A stretch of DNA of 64,000 nucleotides from Phialocephala subalpina (lineage: Eukaryota; Ascomycota; Leotiomycetes; Helotiales; Mollisiaceae): assembly GCA_900073065.1 (NCBI GenBank), contig FJOG01000021.1:320011-384010 (forward strand), given 5' to 3'. Position numbers and translations under genes: made by a program. Shown here one piece after another: positions 34,652-45,425 of the stretch; within the stretch, counting starts at the first letter, position 1; each line of letters begins with the position of its first letter. The notes under the pieces were generated by a model that did no database searches, was not told the origin of the DNA, and saw nothing but the letters and a program-made list of their open reading frames with translations.

Positions 34652-37600
34652 TTATTTGAGCCAGCAGCGATTCTTTGATTGGGGCAATCGTGGCCTCTGT
34701 CTTTTTGGCATCAAGTTGCGACTTTTGGACACAAATGGCTGCTTCTTGAGCGGCCTTAAAGTGCCCGACTTCAGCAGGGTAACAGTTTGAGGCCAATTCT
34801 GTTCTGCCATCTGGATCACCGTGCAGCCGTTCGAGTCTTTCGCATTTGTAGCAGCACCATGCATGATAAATGCTTTGACTAGTGCTTTTTGTCGTTGGCT
34901 TGAAAGCTGATGCTTCGCAAGCACCACGTGCAAGGCTGAACATTGGTGGGTAGGAAAGATGACCTTCTGATTCGGATCCGCGCCCAAATCGAGGCAGAGA
35001 ACAAGAATCTTGTCGTAAAAATCGCGCTCCCAGGATTCGTTCATGGGCCAGGCTTGCAACCATATCAGAATATATTCCCAAGTCGTACGTCCATTGAAAA
35101 CTTTGTTGAAGCGGAACCCGCGGCGGTGAAGAAATTTGACTATAGGTTCGAAGGTTTCGTATGATATCCCGTCGATTCCAAGAAAGAGGTAGTGTAGAAG
35201 TGGCCGACCTTTCCGAAGATGGGGGATTTGTCTTAATTTGGCTTCAAGATAAGGAATCTGTCCGTATTTGACGGCCAGGCAGAGCAAGTCAGTATTCCAG
35301 GCTTCGATGGCGGGGTCTCCTGTACGTCTTTCGAATTCGATGTAACCTAAAATAGTCAGATCATTGGTTGAGCATCGAGAAGAAAAAACAGTCATGGAAT
35401 CGCCGCCGAAGAGCTACTTACTGTTAGCGCAAACAGCATCGTAGAAATCCCCAACTTCTGTGCTACTGGAGCTTTTAACCTTGAAAAGCTCCTCGACTGC
35501 TGGCAGCCACGTCACCGAGAGATCGATTTTATCGTATTGGCTACAAGACAATGCCGTCAAGAAGGCCTTGAATGTTGAGACCATGAGTCCTTCGCGATCA
35601 CCAGGCCGCCATATACCACGTGGAAGTGCCTCAATCCGCGTTGTCTTATCAACCTTCAGCAAATGGAAGTAGAAAGACGTTCTTTGCAGATTAAATGGAA
35701 TCAATTTGTTTTTCGCAACACCAGACCATACCCTCTCGTTTTGTTTCTCTGCTCGGGATCCGAAAAGATAATCCTTAATCGATTTGTGCACATTGACTTC
35801 GCCACAGCAGAAGAGATTGATCTGCTCGTCCTCGGTCCAAGATGGGTTGTAGTGTGGGAGATTGATGAGACCTCGACAACTGTTTTGCAGAATACGTCTC
35901 ATGCGATGACATTCGACGATTTTCTTCTCTGGAGACCACCAATCTGCGTCTGAAGGCGGGCCGCGGACTTCATTGGGTGAGTGGGATGCCAATGTCATAC
36001 CTAGGAGATTTCGAGGACCATCGTCGCCGGGACTGAAGGCTTGAAGTTGAAGATAGTTGTAAGTTTGATGACGGGTCTGAAGCGGAATCTTGGAGATAAT
36101 ACTATCATAAAGGTGTTCCAGCTCGGGTGGGAGCTCTTTGATCTTGGCGTAAAGCTCCTCCTCACATCCTGCGGCAATCAAGGCGACCAGATCTTCCGCA
36201 ACGACTCTGGCCCACATGAAAACACCCTCTGCTTTGCCAATGACTCCTTCTACAATTTCGGCGATGATTCGACTTCTTCTTGCATCCGGAGGTAGGTAAT
36301 CGGTTACAGTTTGTATTCTGGCGTTGAGGTAATTTTCGATGTCTGACCAGGTATAGTTTTGGAGCGTGAGACACGGATAGCTGGTGAAAGTTATGTCGAT
36401 GAAGTTTGCTGGCCGTCCGGAGCAAAGGATTTTAAATTTTAGATTGGAGTTGCTAGTGGCTGTTGCGAGCTTCAATAAAAATTGAAGCATCGTGTGGAAG
36501 CTGCGCTCATCGCACTCATCGAGACCATCAATGATGCAAAGAACAGTCGTATCAGGAACTTTTGCTTGCAGGATGTTTTTGAAGACTGTCTGCAGTTCGG
36601 TCTCACTCCAAATGGAGGAACGCGTCGAGGAGTGCGAGTTATGCCCCTTTAGCTTTTGAAAATGGATAATAGCAGCAGGAACGAGCTCTGGAATGTGATC
36701 TAGGAGCTGCAATAGTAGATTGTGAAGAAGGCCCGAGAATGTCCTCTCAGACGGTTGTCCAAGATCCCAGAAGTAGAAACTGGTTAAGAGGGTCCGTCCT
36801 GGCGAGGTTGATTGTAGTAGATCCGTGGTGTTATTGTGGCATTCGATGAACTTGCAAAAGGTAGACTTCCCAGCGCCTGGCTTGCCACTTATCCAGAACA
36901 GCCCGTCATCGCTTCCGAACCACTCGACTAAACCAGGGCCACCACGATCCTTCTTAAGCCAGACCCATTGCAAGGTATCGTCGCAATTTTGTTCAATGAT
37001 AGCATAACGAGGATTGTCACCGAAAGCACGTAGGCTGTCAAGCAGGTCTGACAATGAAGTCAGCACGGCCTTTGAGTGGCTAGGAGAAATGTATACCAGT
37101 TCTGAGTGACTCGTGAATCTTTGCATTCTTTTCATTTTCTGCAGGACATGAATGTCAGAACGCCGGAGCTAGTTTTAACGGCCAGCTTCAGCCCAAGCAG
37201 GGTATGTTCCGCGACCCAACCTGAAGTCCTGGCCTCGAGATCCCTCACCTGCATTCGTAGCTTTCTTGTAGAGTCTTTTGATGTTCGAGAGTAAGGTCTT
37301 GAAGTCTTCTTGGTCTGTTTCGTCTTCGAGGTCGAACCGACAGACATCACCATGGTCAGTCCTTCTCCTGAGTATCGTCTCTTGATCTCCTCCCAATCCG
37401 AGGATCGCAGAATCGTATGGTACTATCTATCCAAACGTCAGTCGTTGACATTGGGTAGGGGAAATTTGAAAAAGAAACTGTACCGGATCAATGGTTTCAT
37501 GACAAGATATGAACTGATAATTCTTCTGCTGATGTCTCCAATTCTCCTTCAATGTGTCGGAAAATATCGAATTCTTCTCCACAGCTTGCATCATATCATC

Positions 37601-38279
37601 CGAGGCGTCGCCTTGCACACTCCTCACGATCTCAGCACATGTCTTGCCGAACAGAATTCTGGAACTGTCCGAAGGGCCTTGGTGAGGCGTCCCCATAAAT
37701 ATCAGGGCAAATGTAGCCGAAAGAATATCTTGATGCTTGGGATTCGCTTGCCCATTGACCAGCGCCTGCTTGATCAAGATACCACCAAGGCTGTGGCCAA
37801 TAAAGAAGAGTGGTCGTCTTGGGCATTCATCCCTTTCCGCAGAAATGGCTTCTAGGAGTTGAGATGCTTCGTGCGCGAATCGCTCTTTTGTTCTGCCGAG
37901 GACTCTCGAGTCGTAGATGTATAGCATCGTTCGGCAGGTCGGCAGAGACTCAGGAAGGGAGTCTCGAAGCCAGATGTGATCTCCTTTGGTCCAGGTGGAA
38001 TAACCATGATTGGCCTCACCGGAAGGATTGAGACCATGGATTGCAACGATACTGAATCTGGCTGTTAGTAGAAGCTCGTTAGAAACACCCGTGGGAGATG
38101 CATGGTACAGTTCTCATGTTGGATCTCTGAAGGAGCTTTGCTTACTCTATTTCGGGTGCCGAATTGCCTTGTTTACCTTGCCCATCGTACAAGACTTTGA
38201 GTGACTGATAAATCGTGAGACAATATGCACAAAATATGGCATTGCACGACCAAGGTGCAAACTCACCATCACAAATTAA
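34652..38279 (-). CDS. Alpha/beta hydrolase-NACHT-ankyrin-like protein (SesB-type fungal NLR)
   Basis: On the minus strand the exons in transcript order are 38279-38277, 38204-38146, 38051-37484, 37426-37249, 37138-37097, 37047-35422 and 35346-34652. All phases close, giving 1,056 aa. Residues about 2-200 form a serine-hydrolase domain of the SesB/PGAP1-like type (IVAIHGLNPSGEANHG, nucleophile S108 in GHSLGG at 106-111, then MGTPHQG). A NACHT-type NTPase follows, with Walker A GKPGAGKS at 338-345 and Walker B VLCIIDGLDEC near 452-461. The C-terminal 230 residues carry degenerate ankyrin-like units (SALHVVLAKH, AFIMHGAATNAKDSNG). In fungi this architecture acts in allorecognition and regulated cell death. 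The first exon would be the ATG alone, spliced at ATG|GTGAGT; this start is the least certain part. A minus-strand TATA-like box lies about 85 bp upstream. Confidence 0.88.
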
Positions 38280-38362
38280 CGTCACAAAAGCAATAGGAGG
38301 ACAAATCAAGAGCGAAGCAGTAGCATAGCTGAAGATGAAGGAGATACCATGCGCCCGGCGCC

Positions 38363-38368
38363 TATATA
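38363..38368 (-). promoter_or_regulatory. TATA-like element of the hydrolase-NACHT gene
   Basis: A TATATA hexamer sits 84-89 bp upstream of the proposed ATG at 38279 on the minus strand. The spacing suits a short 5' leader and agrees with a start near 38279, but such hexamers are common. Confidence 0.3.
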
Positions 38369-39145
38369 TGTGAGTCGGCAACCCTGGCAAGAAATGTAGG
38401 CAGCACGGCAACCCTCACAGCCAGGCGCTGAGCTGTGGCAGGGCAATTGACCCCGGTTTTATGTGGCCATGTTCGGTTTGATGCTCATGCGCGGAAGCGC
38501 CGACCCGGCAGGTTGGTTGACACTCGGTCAGCGAGGCTCGGCTCGCAAGGGGACGTTGATATCCAACATCCGATTGGACTTTGAGTTTCGATGTGGTGTC
38601 ACAGGCCAGGAGAAGCAGAGCCTTGCTCGTACGATCTTCCGCATGACCAGAAATCTTGGATAACAAGGAAGTGTAGGGACAAAAAGTACGGGCTTTTGCA
38701 TTACACTTGATTTAATATACATGGCACCAAGCATCAATTGAATCTCGTGCTCTTCTGCTGTGTTTGTGTACCTCACCTACGTTGAGAAGATCGCCCCATA
38801 AGAGAGGACATTATAGCACACCAACGCCGTGAGGAATATGCCTTGTCGTACAAGCGGTCATGTATGACTCTCTTCTATAGCCCGAGGACTACCGCTGTGT
38901 TTGGCCTATTTCCAGACATGGATCGAGTCTTTCTGTCGTGGCAGAGAATTCGAATCAAATCCAGTACATCAGATCTACAGATTCTTCGCTCTGAAGAGCA
39001 CGACGCGGCTTCCGTCAGAGGGGAGCTTGGGGAGCTGAGCCACCCGCAGCCATGATTCCAGTTCCTTATAACAGGAGAAGCAAATGCCCAGGATTCATGT
39101 GCCGCATAAGGTCCTTCACCCAGTTCAAATATGAGCACAACATTT
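38369..39145. other. Intergenic, no gene seen
   Basis: About 780 bp between the start of the hydrolase-NACHT gene and the stop of TIM21, both on the minus strand. Only short frames without recognisable content. Confidence 0.5.
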
Positions 39146-39987
39146 CTAGCGCCATGAAATACCAAAGAACTTGGTCTTGCTCTTGGCAGGGCTGTCGGGT
39201 GTTGCGTCTGCATTTTGCAGGTATATTCTTTGATGCCCTTTGACATCCAACACCAAGTATTTGTAGGCAAACTCGTCATCGGATGGTCGTTTGATCATGT
39301 GTAGATTGACCACTCCTTTGTTTAAAGGCCCTTCGACCTTGTTGCTGTTAGCACAGTTCAAGGCTCTGTATGGGTTGAGTACTGACATTGAAATGCATGA
39401 TCAGATGGTCAACACCGTACTGATCCTTCCGTAGGCTCGACCTGTATTACCATCAGAACTATTCCTTTTCAATTCATCAAGAAAGACTCATACGCCAAAG
39501 GTCTTGCTCTCGCCCATTTGTTCCATGTTGGCTCCCCATAGGCGATGATTTTCTTCTCTTCTCCTAGCAGGTCGGTACATCGTGAATCTTTCTTGACTTC
39601 GTCAACAGCTCTGTTGAAAACTCGAGTCTTACTGTCGGCAGCAAAGACCTCAGTGTATAATACGTATGCAACTCCTCCCTAGACATAGCTTAGCTTTGTC
39701 CGTTGTCAGTCCACATCTGGGCAACCAACTGTCAGAACAGCACCAATAATGATGAAGCCGAAATTGAATGTCTGCTGTGTAGTTCGGGCTACCTTTTCTC
39801 CTGCAGACAAATGTCCCCAAGGCACTCTGCCATCATCATTGAACGGGGTAACAGCCCTCCTTCTTGGCCGAGGCGCTGCATTGGAGGATCCAAGACCGGT
39901 TTGGGTAGCATATAGACGCAGGGAGGCTAACGAACGAAGTGAAGTGGGGTATCTGAGCAGAGTGTGAGGCTTTACAAGCGTATTCAT
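39146..39987 (-). CDS. TIM21: Mitochondrial inner-membrane translocase subunit TIM21
   Basis: Minus-strand exons in transcript order are 39987-39730, 39678-39494, 39441-39387 and 39337-39146, giving 229 aa. TIM21 is the TIM23-complex subunit that touches TOM22 and links the presequence translocase to respiratory complexes. The first 30 residues (MNTLVKPHTLLRYPTSLRSL) are a basic, acid-free mitochondrial presequence. GHLSAGEKVARTTQQTFNFG leads into one membrane span (about 73-94), followed by the intermembrane-space domain. That domain ends in LVLDVKGHQRIYLQNADA, a TIM21 signature. Introns are 49-52 nt. The gene is divergent from the ArfGAP gene, with 265 bp between the starts. Confidence 0.93.
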
Positions 39988-40252
39988 CGTGTCTGGACGT
40001 AAGAGCAAGAAAGAGTACAATTCTTCATGAAGTCGTGCAGTTGTCCGCAGAGGTGGTGAAGCTTCTTTGAGAAGCTTGAGCTGATGTGGGGAAATTGCGC
40101 TAGACACTTTAGGCAAGGTGCCCCAAACCAGACAATCGCAATCTGGCCCGCTTCGCGACCAAATTCTATCCGAACAGAATAGAGACTGCGACAACCTACA
40201 TTCCTGAAGGTTACACCGTGTTTGCCCTATACTATCAAATCAAGCTGTGAAA
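39988..40252. promoter_or_regulatory. Shared divergent promoter region of TIM21 and GLO3
   Basis: Only 265 bp separate the two start codons, so both 5' leaders and core promoters must lie here. I see no clear TATA box or named operator, as is usual for housekeeping promoters. Confidence 0.6.
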
Positions 40253-41929
40253 ATGGCGACTCAAATGGCCACCAAGGCAGAGTCGAAGAAGATTTTCGAC
40301 AAGCTGAGGTCCCAGCCCGAGAATAAGGTGAGCGGTCTCGTCCTTAAGGATCCCTCCCATGTGTCTGAGCCGTACTGATGGGCTTAAAGCTTTGCTTCGA
40401 TTGCCGGCAAAATAGTCCTACGTGGACTTCTGTGCCTTTCGGAATATACCTCTGCCTCGACTGCTCTGCAAAGCACCGCAACCTCGGAGTCCATATTTCC
40501 TTTGTGCGATCTACAAATCTTGACCGTATGTCTACTATTGCGAGGGGACCTTTCGCTACTAACAGACTCCACAGAATGGACTTGGGAGCAACTTCGGTCG
40601 ATGAAGAACGGTGGCAATAAAGTGGCTGAGGGGAGGCTCGAGAAACTTTTGGGACGAGAAACGTTCAAACACGGCGACTCGAAAGCCAAGTACGGATCCG
40701 ATGGAGGTATTAAGTACAAGGACGAGCTGAAAGCGAAAGTCCAAAGAGACATAGCGGCGTAGGTCAACTTGCATTCCCTGTCAGCTCCTGCTAAGATGAA
40801 TAGAAACGGGGGCAACATGGCATTCGATATTACGGATATCGGCGGCGAATCGAATGAAGGCACCACAACACCAGCAAGCGAGCCCAGCAACAATTTCTTC
40901 GATTCATGGGCCAAGCCAACCATCAAGCGTCCTACGCCTCCTATTTCGCGGACAGCGACTCCTCCTGTTGTGGGTCGGACTCCCTCACCTTTCCTTAATG
41001 CTGGAAATTCGAATGGGAATGGCAGTGGCATCGCGAGGACTGCTTCACCTCTCGCCAGCTCGGAACCCACAGCACCTGCAGCTAGTCGTATTACTTCGTC
41101 GGCAGCATTACGCAAGACTGCAACTGGAGCACCACGCAAAGCAAATGTGTTGGGGGCTAAGAAGACAAAGCTAGGGGCAAAGAAGGTCACAGGGGACGTT
41201 ATTGATTTCGATGCCGCGGAAAAAAAGGCCAAGGAAGAAGCAGAGAGGATCGCAAAGCTAGGCTACGACCCCGATGCCGACGACATTCCTGTTACCAAGG
41301 CCGCTGTAACCAAGACTGCGGATCTTCCAAAAATCGCATCACCAACCCCAGTCAGCCCTGGCAGATCAGGATATGGTTCCTCGCAGACTCGAGATCGCAC
41401 AAACAGTGAGTTGGAGAGACTTGGCATGGGTATGGGCCGACTTGGATTCGGTCAAGTTGGAGGCAGTAAGCCAGCTGCTGCTGCTCCTAAGAAGATGGGA
41501 GGATTTGGATCCGTTGGACCCATCAAAGCCACACAAGAAGGCAAGTTGATTCCACGCATTTGAGGACTCAATCTGACATACCCTTTAGATGACGACGAAA
41601 AGTACGCCCGTCAAAAGTTCGGCGCCCAAAAGGGTATTTCTTCCGACGAATTCTTCGGCAAGGGAGCATTCGATCCCAACGCACAATCGGAAGCAAAGAA
41701 TCGTCTGCAAGGTTTTGAAGGCGCTACATCAATCTCTTCGAATGCATACTTTGGTCGACCTGAGGAGGATCCAGCAGCGGAGGACTATGGTGATTTGGAA
41801 AGCGCTGCTAAGGATTTCGTGCGCAAGTTTGGAGTTACTGCAGGCGATGATTTGGAGAACCTTACTCAAGTTCTAGGTGAAGGAGCCACTAGATTGCAGG
41901 GCGCTATCAGAAGTTACCTGAACAGCTAG
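40253..41929 (+). CDS. GLO3: ARF GTPase-activating protein, GLO3 (ArfGAP2/3) type
   Basis: Exons 40253-40327, 40390-40525, 40575-40758, 40804-41540 and 41589-41929 give 490 aa. It stimulates GTP hydrolysis by ARF1 in COPI vesicle traffic between Golgi and ER. The ArfGAP zinc finger is complete (C27, C30, C47, C50; CX2CX16CX2C), with the arginine finger at R55 in the context [16 protein letters not shown]. The middle is Ser/Pro/Thr-rich. The C-terminal Glo3-type motif [15 protein letters not shown] (387-401) separates it from the GCS1/ArfGAP1 branch. Intron 41541-41588 starts with GC (GCAAGT); using it gives [12 protein letters not shown] in frame, while reading through hits a stop. Intron 40759-40803 is only 45 nt. 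Confidence 0.93.
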
Positions 41930-42967
41930 ACGATGTGTGCCTGACTTCGGTTAGTCTGTAGAGAGTTTTATTGGGAGCAAGGAACGTTGGGGCGTATGGA
42001 GATTTGGGAAAAGATTGATGGCAAGATGGCGGTGGAATTGCATGTACACAACAATAACACGCCGTGTGAGGCGAAGAGGTGCTATATCTGATTTCTGGTG
42101 TTTGAGTTGCGGCATAGATTGCGGTGTTATTGATCATGGCAACCTAATTCCAGAACACCATCCATCCCCATAGTGAAATGCCAGCCGCTGTCATTTCGCG
42201 CCTCGATGCTGAGATTGGAGGCGCTTACAGTATCCAAGCAGTGGACAATCTGAGGCTCTGCTCACGATAGAGGTCACCCAAGGGTCTCACCGATTTCGCC
42301 AGCCGCTGGTTCTAAGTTTGAATCTAACCTCTGCGCCAAAAATCTAAAAATTCCACTCAAAAGCTGAAGCCATTCAGAGCATCCAAAACCAGACAAATGC
42401 AAACAAGTTTCATGGTCGCTTGCGGGCCCTGATTTTAGTGGCTGCCACGTCTTCCGGATCCCTGAAACTTGGCGCTTCTCGATGTAGATTGATGCCTATC
42501 GCGACCTCGCTTCCAGCCTGTTTTCTTCTGATCGACCACACAACTGCCAACATCCACAAAACATGACGTATCCTGGACCCCTGGACAAACAACCTTCAGA
42601 TCTAGGAACCTGGCGATGCTTAAAAGATTGGATGATAGATGAGGGGCCTGAGTCAATCACAACGAGCGGTGGGTATGGAAGCAGGGGAATGAAGGGGAAA
42701 GGTTAGGGTGGTAACCTGGTTTGACCCTGGGTTGTTCTTTGTTCGTGGAAAAGAGGCTGCAAGTTTGCATGGCATGATGTCGTAGTGAGACATCATGGCA
42801 GATGTTCTTTGTTGAGTCTTTTTATTCACTTGTTTCCTTGTGTGTTTTTTTGAGTCATTCATATTTCAACTTCACCACAGGAAGTTCTCAAACTTATTTG
42901 ACCAGCCTACTACCACATAGTTTGGAACTACTCAATCACACAGATCTGCCCACAGCGAAACACCAAG
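41930..42967. other. Intergenic, no gene seen
   Basis: About 1 kb between the GLO3 stop and the SUR7/PalI start. Short frames only; the right end is the pyrimidine-rich leader of the membrane-protein gene. Confidence 0.5.
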
Positions 42968-44070
42968 ATGCGTTTCTCAGCTCTCTTCCCTATGGTTTGT
43001 GCCGTCGTGGCATTCGTGCTCTCGATGCTCTGTCTGTTCGCTGGACATAAGCCTGGCTTCATGGAAGACTACCATATTATCACTGTATGCTATACCCTAC
43101 CTCTCTTGTGTTCTCTCAGAACAAATAGCTAACAAGTCTTCCAGCTCAATACCTCCACCCTCGGACATGAACTCATTCCCACCGCGACCACGTCATCCAC
43201 CCCCACAGCGACTGCTACATCCATCAGCTCATGGTTCAGTAACTTAGCACACAATGTAACAAACGAGATTGAAGGAGACTTGGACAGCATCATTGGCGAT
43301 GTCGCAGACAAGCTAGCAAAGGAGCTCGGCATCAAGCAATGGTACAGCCTACACTTGATGGACATGTGCGAAGGAAACTATGCGCCAAATGCAACCAAGA
43401 AAGGTGCAAGCCTCAACGTTAGCACTTGCTCCAACCAGACAGCTATGTGTAAGCTCTCCCTTTCATTATTTCAAGCCATCTCAACTAACACACCAAAGAC
43501 CATTTCGACATCACCAAACAACTCAACCAAGAACTAGAAATCGGTCCATTGAAGTTAAACCTCTCAGACATCGACTGGCCCTCGGATATTCAAGATGGAT
43601 TAAATAAGTTAAACATTGCACTCGACGCAACCTTCGTCCTCTACGCCATAGGCATCGCCTCCGCAGGCCTCTGCATCATCACCTCCCTCCTCGCCTTCTT
43701 CCTCCATGGCTCCCGACTCGTCTCCTTCGGAAACTGGGGTATCGCCTCCCTCTCCTTCCTCACTCTCCTCATCGCTTCCATAATCGTCACCGTGGTACAA
43801 AGTAAAGCGACGCATATTATCAACAAGTATGGGAATGAGATTGGGGTTTATGCTTATAGGGGGAATAAGTATCTAATCTTGACTTGGGTGGCTGTGGCGT
43901 GTATGTTTTTGGCGATGTGTAGTTGGGTGGTGGAGTTTTGTGTGGGGAGGAGGTCAAAGCAGAGGGAGTATACGGAGAAGAAGACGCATACTGGTACGGG
44001 AAGGAGTCGGTGGGGGAGGAGGAGTCCGAGGGCGAGTGATGAGGCTGCTTTTAGGAGGGCTGGTGTTTAA
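42968..44070 (+). CDS. SUR7/PalI-family four-span membrane protein
   Basis: Exons 42968-43084, 43145-43448 and 43499-44070 give 330 aa. The family covers eisosome protein Sur7 and the ambient-pH sensor component PalI/Rim9. A first span lies near residues 6-26 (VCAVVAFVLSMLCLFAG), followed by a large Asn/Thr-rich extracellular loop. The loop carries the family-type Cys pair in LHLMDMCEGNY and NVSTCSNQT. Three more spans lie near 185-209, 217-240 and 264-289. The cytoplasmic tail is short and strongly basic (RRSKQREYTEKK). The loop contains several N-glycosylation sequons. Plasma-membrane location is inferred from the family. I cannot say whether it is closer to Sur7 or to PalI. Confidence 0.88.
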
Positions 44071-44441
44071 AGTGAAGGGAGGACATGAAAAGTGAAGTGT
44101 CGAACGTGACGACGATACCAGGACAAACATACACGATCTTTACGGCGTTGAATTTGGCGATTGGGGCGGTCTTTTCTTCCTTGCACCTGAGCAGAGCGTT
44201 GGATTTTTGCAGTTTGATACCCTACAATAATTTCCTTGAGAGTGTACGATAGTATGAATAGAATACTTGCAATAGATGCATCTCAAATTATTTGTCTTCG
44301 TGATGCAACCTTCACTTGTTCTGCATCTCGATTGATATCCATGAGCTCTCGCACTTCCTACTTTACAGTTTTGTTTTGATTCCTTGCCCTACAGCAATTC
44401 TCTTTAAATGTACAGTACTCGAACTATCTAAACCTCGCGAT
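44071..44441. other. Intergenic, no gene seen
   Basis: About 370 bp, mostly the 3' region of the SUR7/PalI gene. Confidence 0.45.
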
Positions 44442-44860
44442 TCATTCATCATCAATGAAGTCCAACCCCATACTGCTCTCTCCAGAGTTGGAACCATATG
44501 GACCTACACCACCGTAATCTTCTCGTTTCTCTACCAACGCCTCGTTAACCTCCCATCGATACTATACCTGGCCCTTAAGATTCTTGATGGATTTCTCTAG
44601 GTCCCTGAATTTCTTTTGGGGATTATGTTGTTCTGCTTGTCCGTTTTCAACTGCTCTTCCAGATCCGTCAAGTCAGACTCGGCATTCTGTAATGTCAATG
44701 CAGTCTTCTTGATGTCGTCTTCAACATGTGGACGTTTCTAGGCAAAATCTTGCGATATCTTACAATTTTCTCCTTTCAAATGTACGATAGTCGTTTTGAA
44801 CAATCCTTCAACACATTCGCACTTCAAAGTCCAAATCCATTTGGGGCTTTCAATGCTCCA
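44442..44860 (-). pseudogene. Possible decayed coiled-coil protein gene
   Basis: Read on the minus strand, one frame gives a heptad-like stretch (VEDDIKKTALTLQNAESDLT, then LEEQLKTDKQNN). Another frame, closer to the 44442 end, gives LEKSIKNLKGQ and then VNEALVEKREDYGGVG, ending at a TGA at 44442-44444. Stops and frame changes separate the pieces, and I find no start. The residue pattern is that of a coiled-coil protein C-terminus. The family cannot be named. Confidence 0.3.
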
Positions 44861-45425
44861 CTATTCGCGTCTCATCATTGGTCAGAATCGGGATGACACC
44901 AATGAGTCCGTGCTTTGCGCCAAGAGACAACCTTATCTGATGCTGCACCCCTGCTCAGCTGAATAAACATTTGATACTCTACTTCTACGACGTCCAGACC
45001 ACCCTAATTGACTTTTCTATCCTTCCCCAAGCTTCGCAACATGTGCAATTGGATCTGCCAGCGCTTTTCATTGGCAGTTCAAACTGCAATTTATATGAAG
45101 CTGCAGCTGCATCTGCCTTTAGCTGATCTCTAGCGGGAACGGATGCAGATCACCAACTTCCAAGACATCTGACGATTCCATTTGGCAAGGACGACCAAGA
45201 ACCCAAGAGCAGCCTCGCGCTTTCCTCCAAGAGCTTTCTGCAGTAGCGTCACTTCCTCGGGAGCGCGTCACCTCTTTCTTCTTTCTCTCTTCTTCATTTC
45301 TCAATCAACATCTCTCTTGTTTACATTCAATTCAATTCCATTTTGTTATGCGACTGTGATACGGAATACTTACAGCATTGTGTAGGAACGGAATCGATAT
45401 CGAATAATTGGAGTAGGAGTGGAAG
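44861..45425. other. Promoter side of PNS1, no gene seen
   Basis: About 560 bp without a convincing frame. The pyrimidine-rich run at 45260-45330 resembles a fungal core promoter or 5' leader ahead of the start at 45426. Confidence 0.5.

Noticed and set aside
40384..41232. 282-codon minus-strand frame antisense to GLO3
   Set aside because: Antisense shadow of the ArfGAP exons; it runs through GLO3 introns without any feature of its own.
42325..42345. tRNA B-box-like sequence in the GLO3-SUR7 interval
   Set aside because: No matching A box or acceptor stem could be paired; no tRNA genes were found anywhere in the window.
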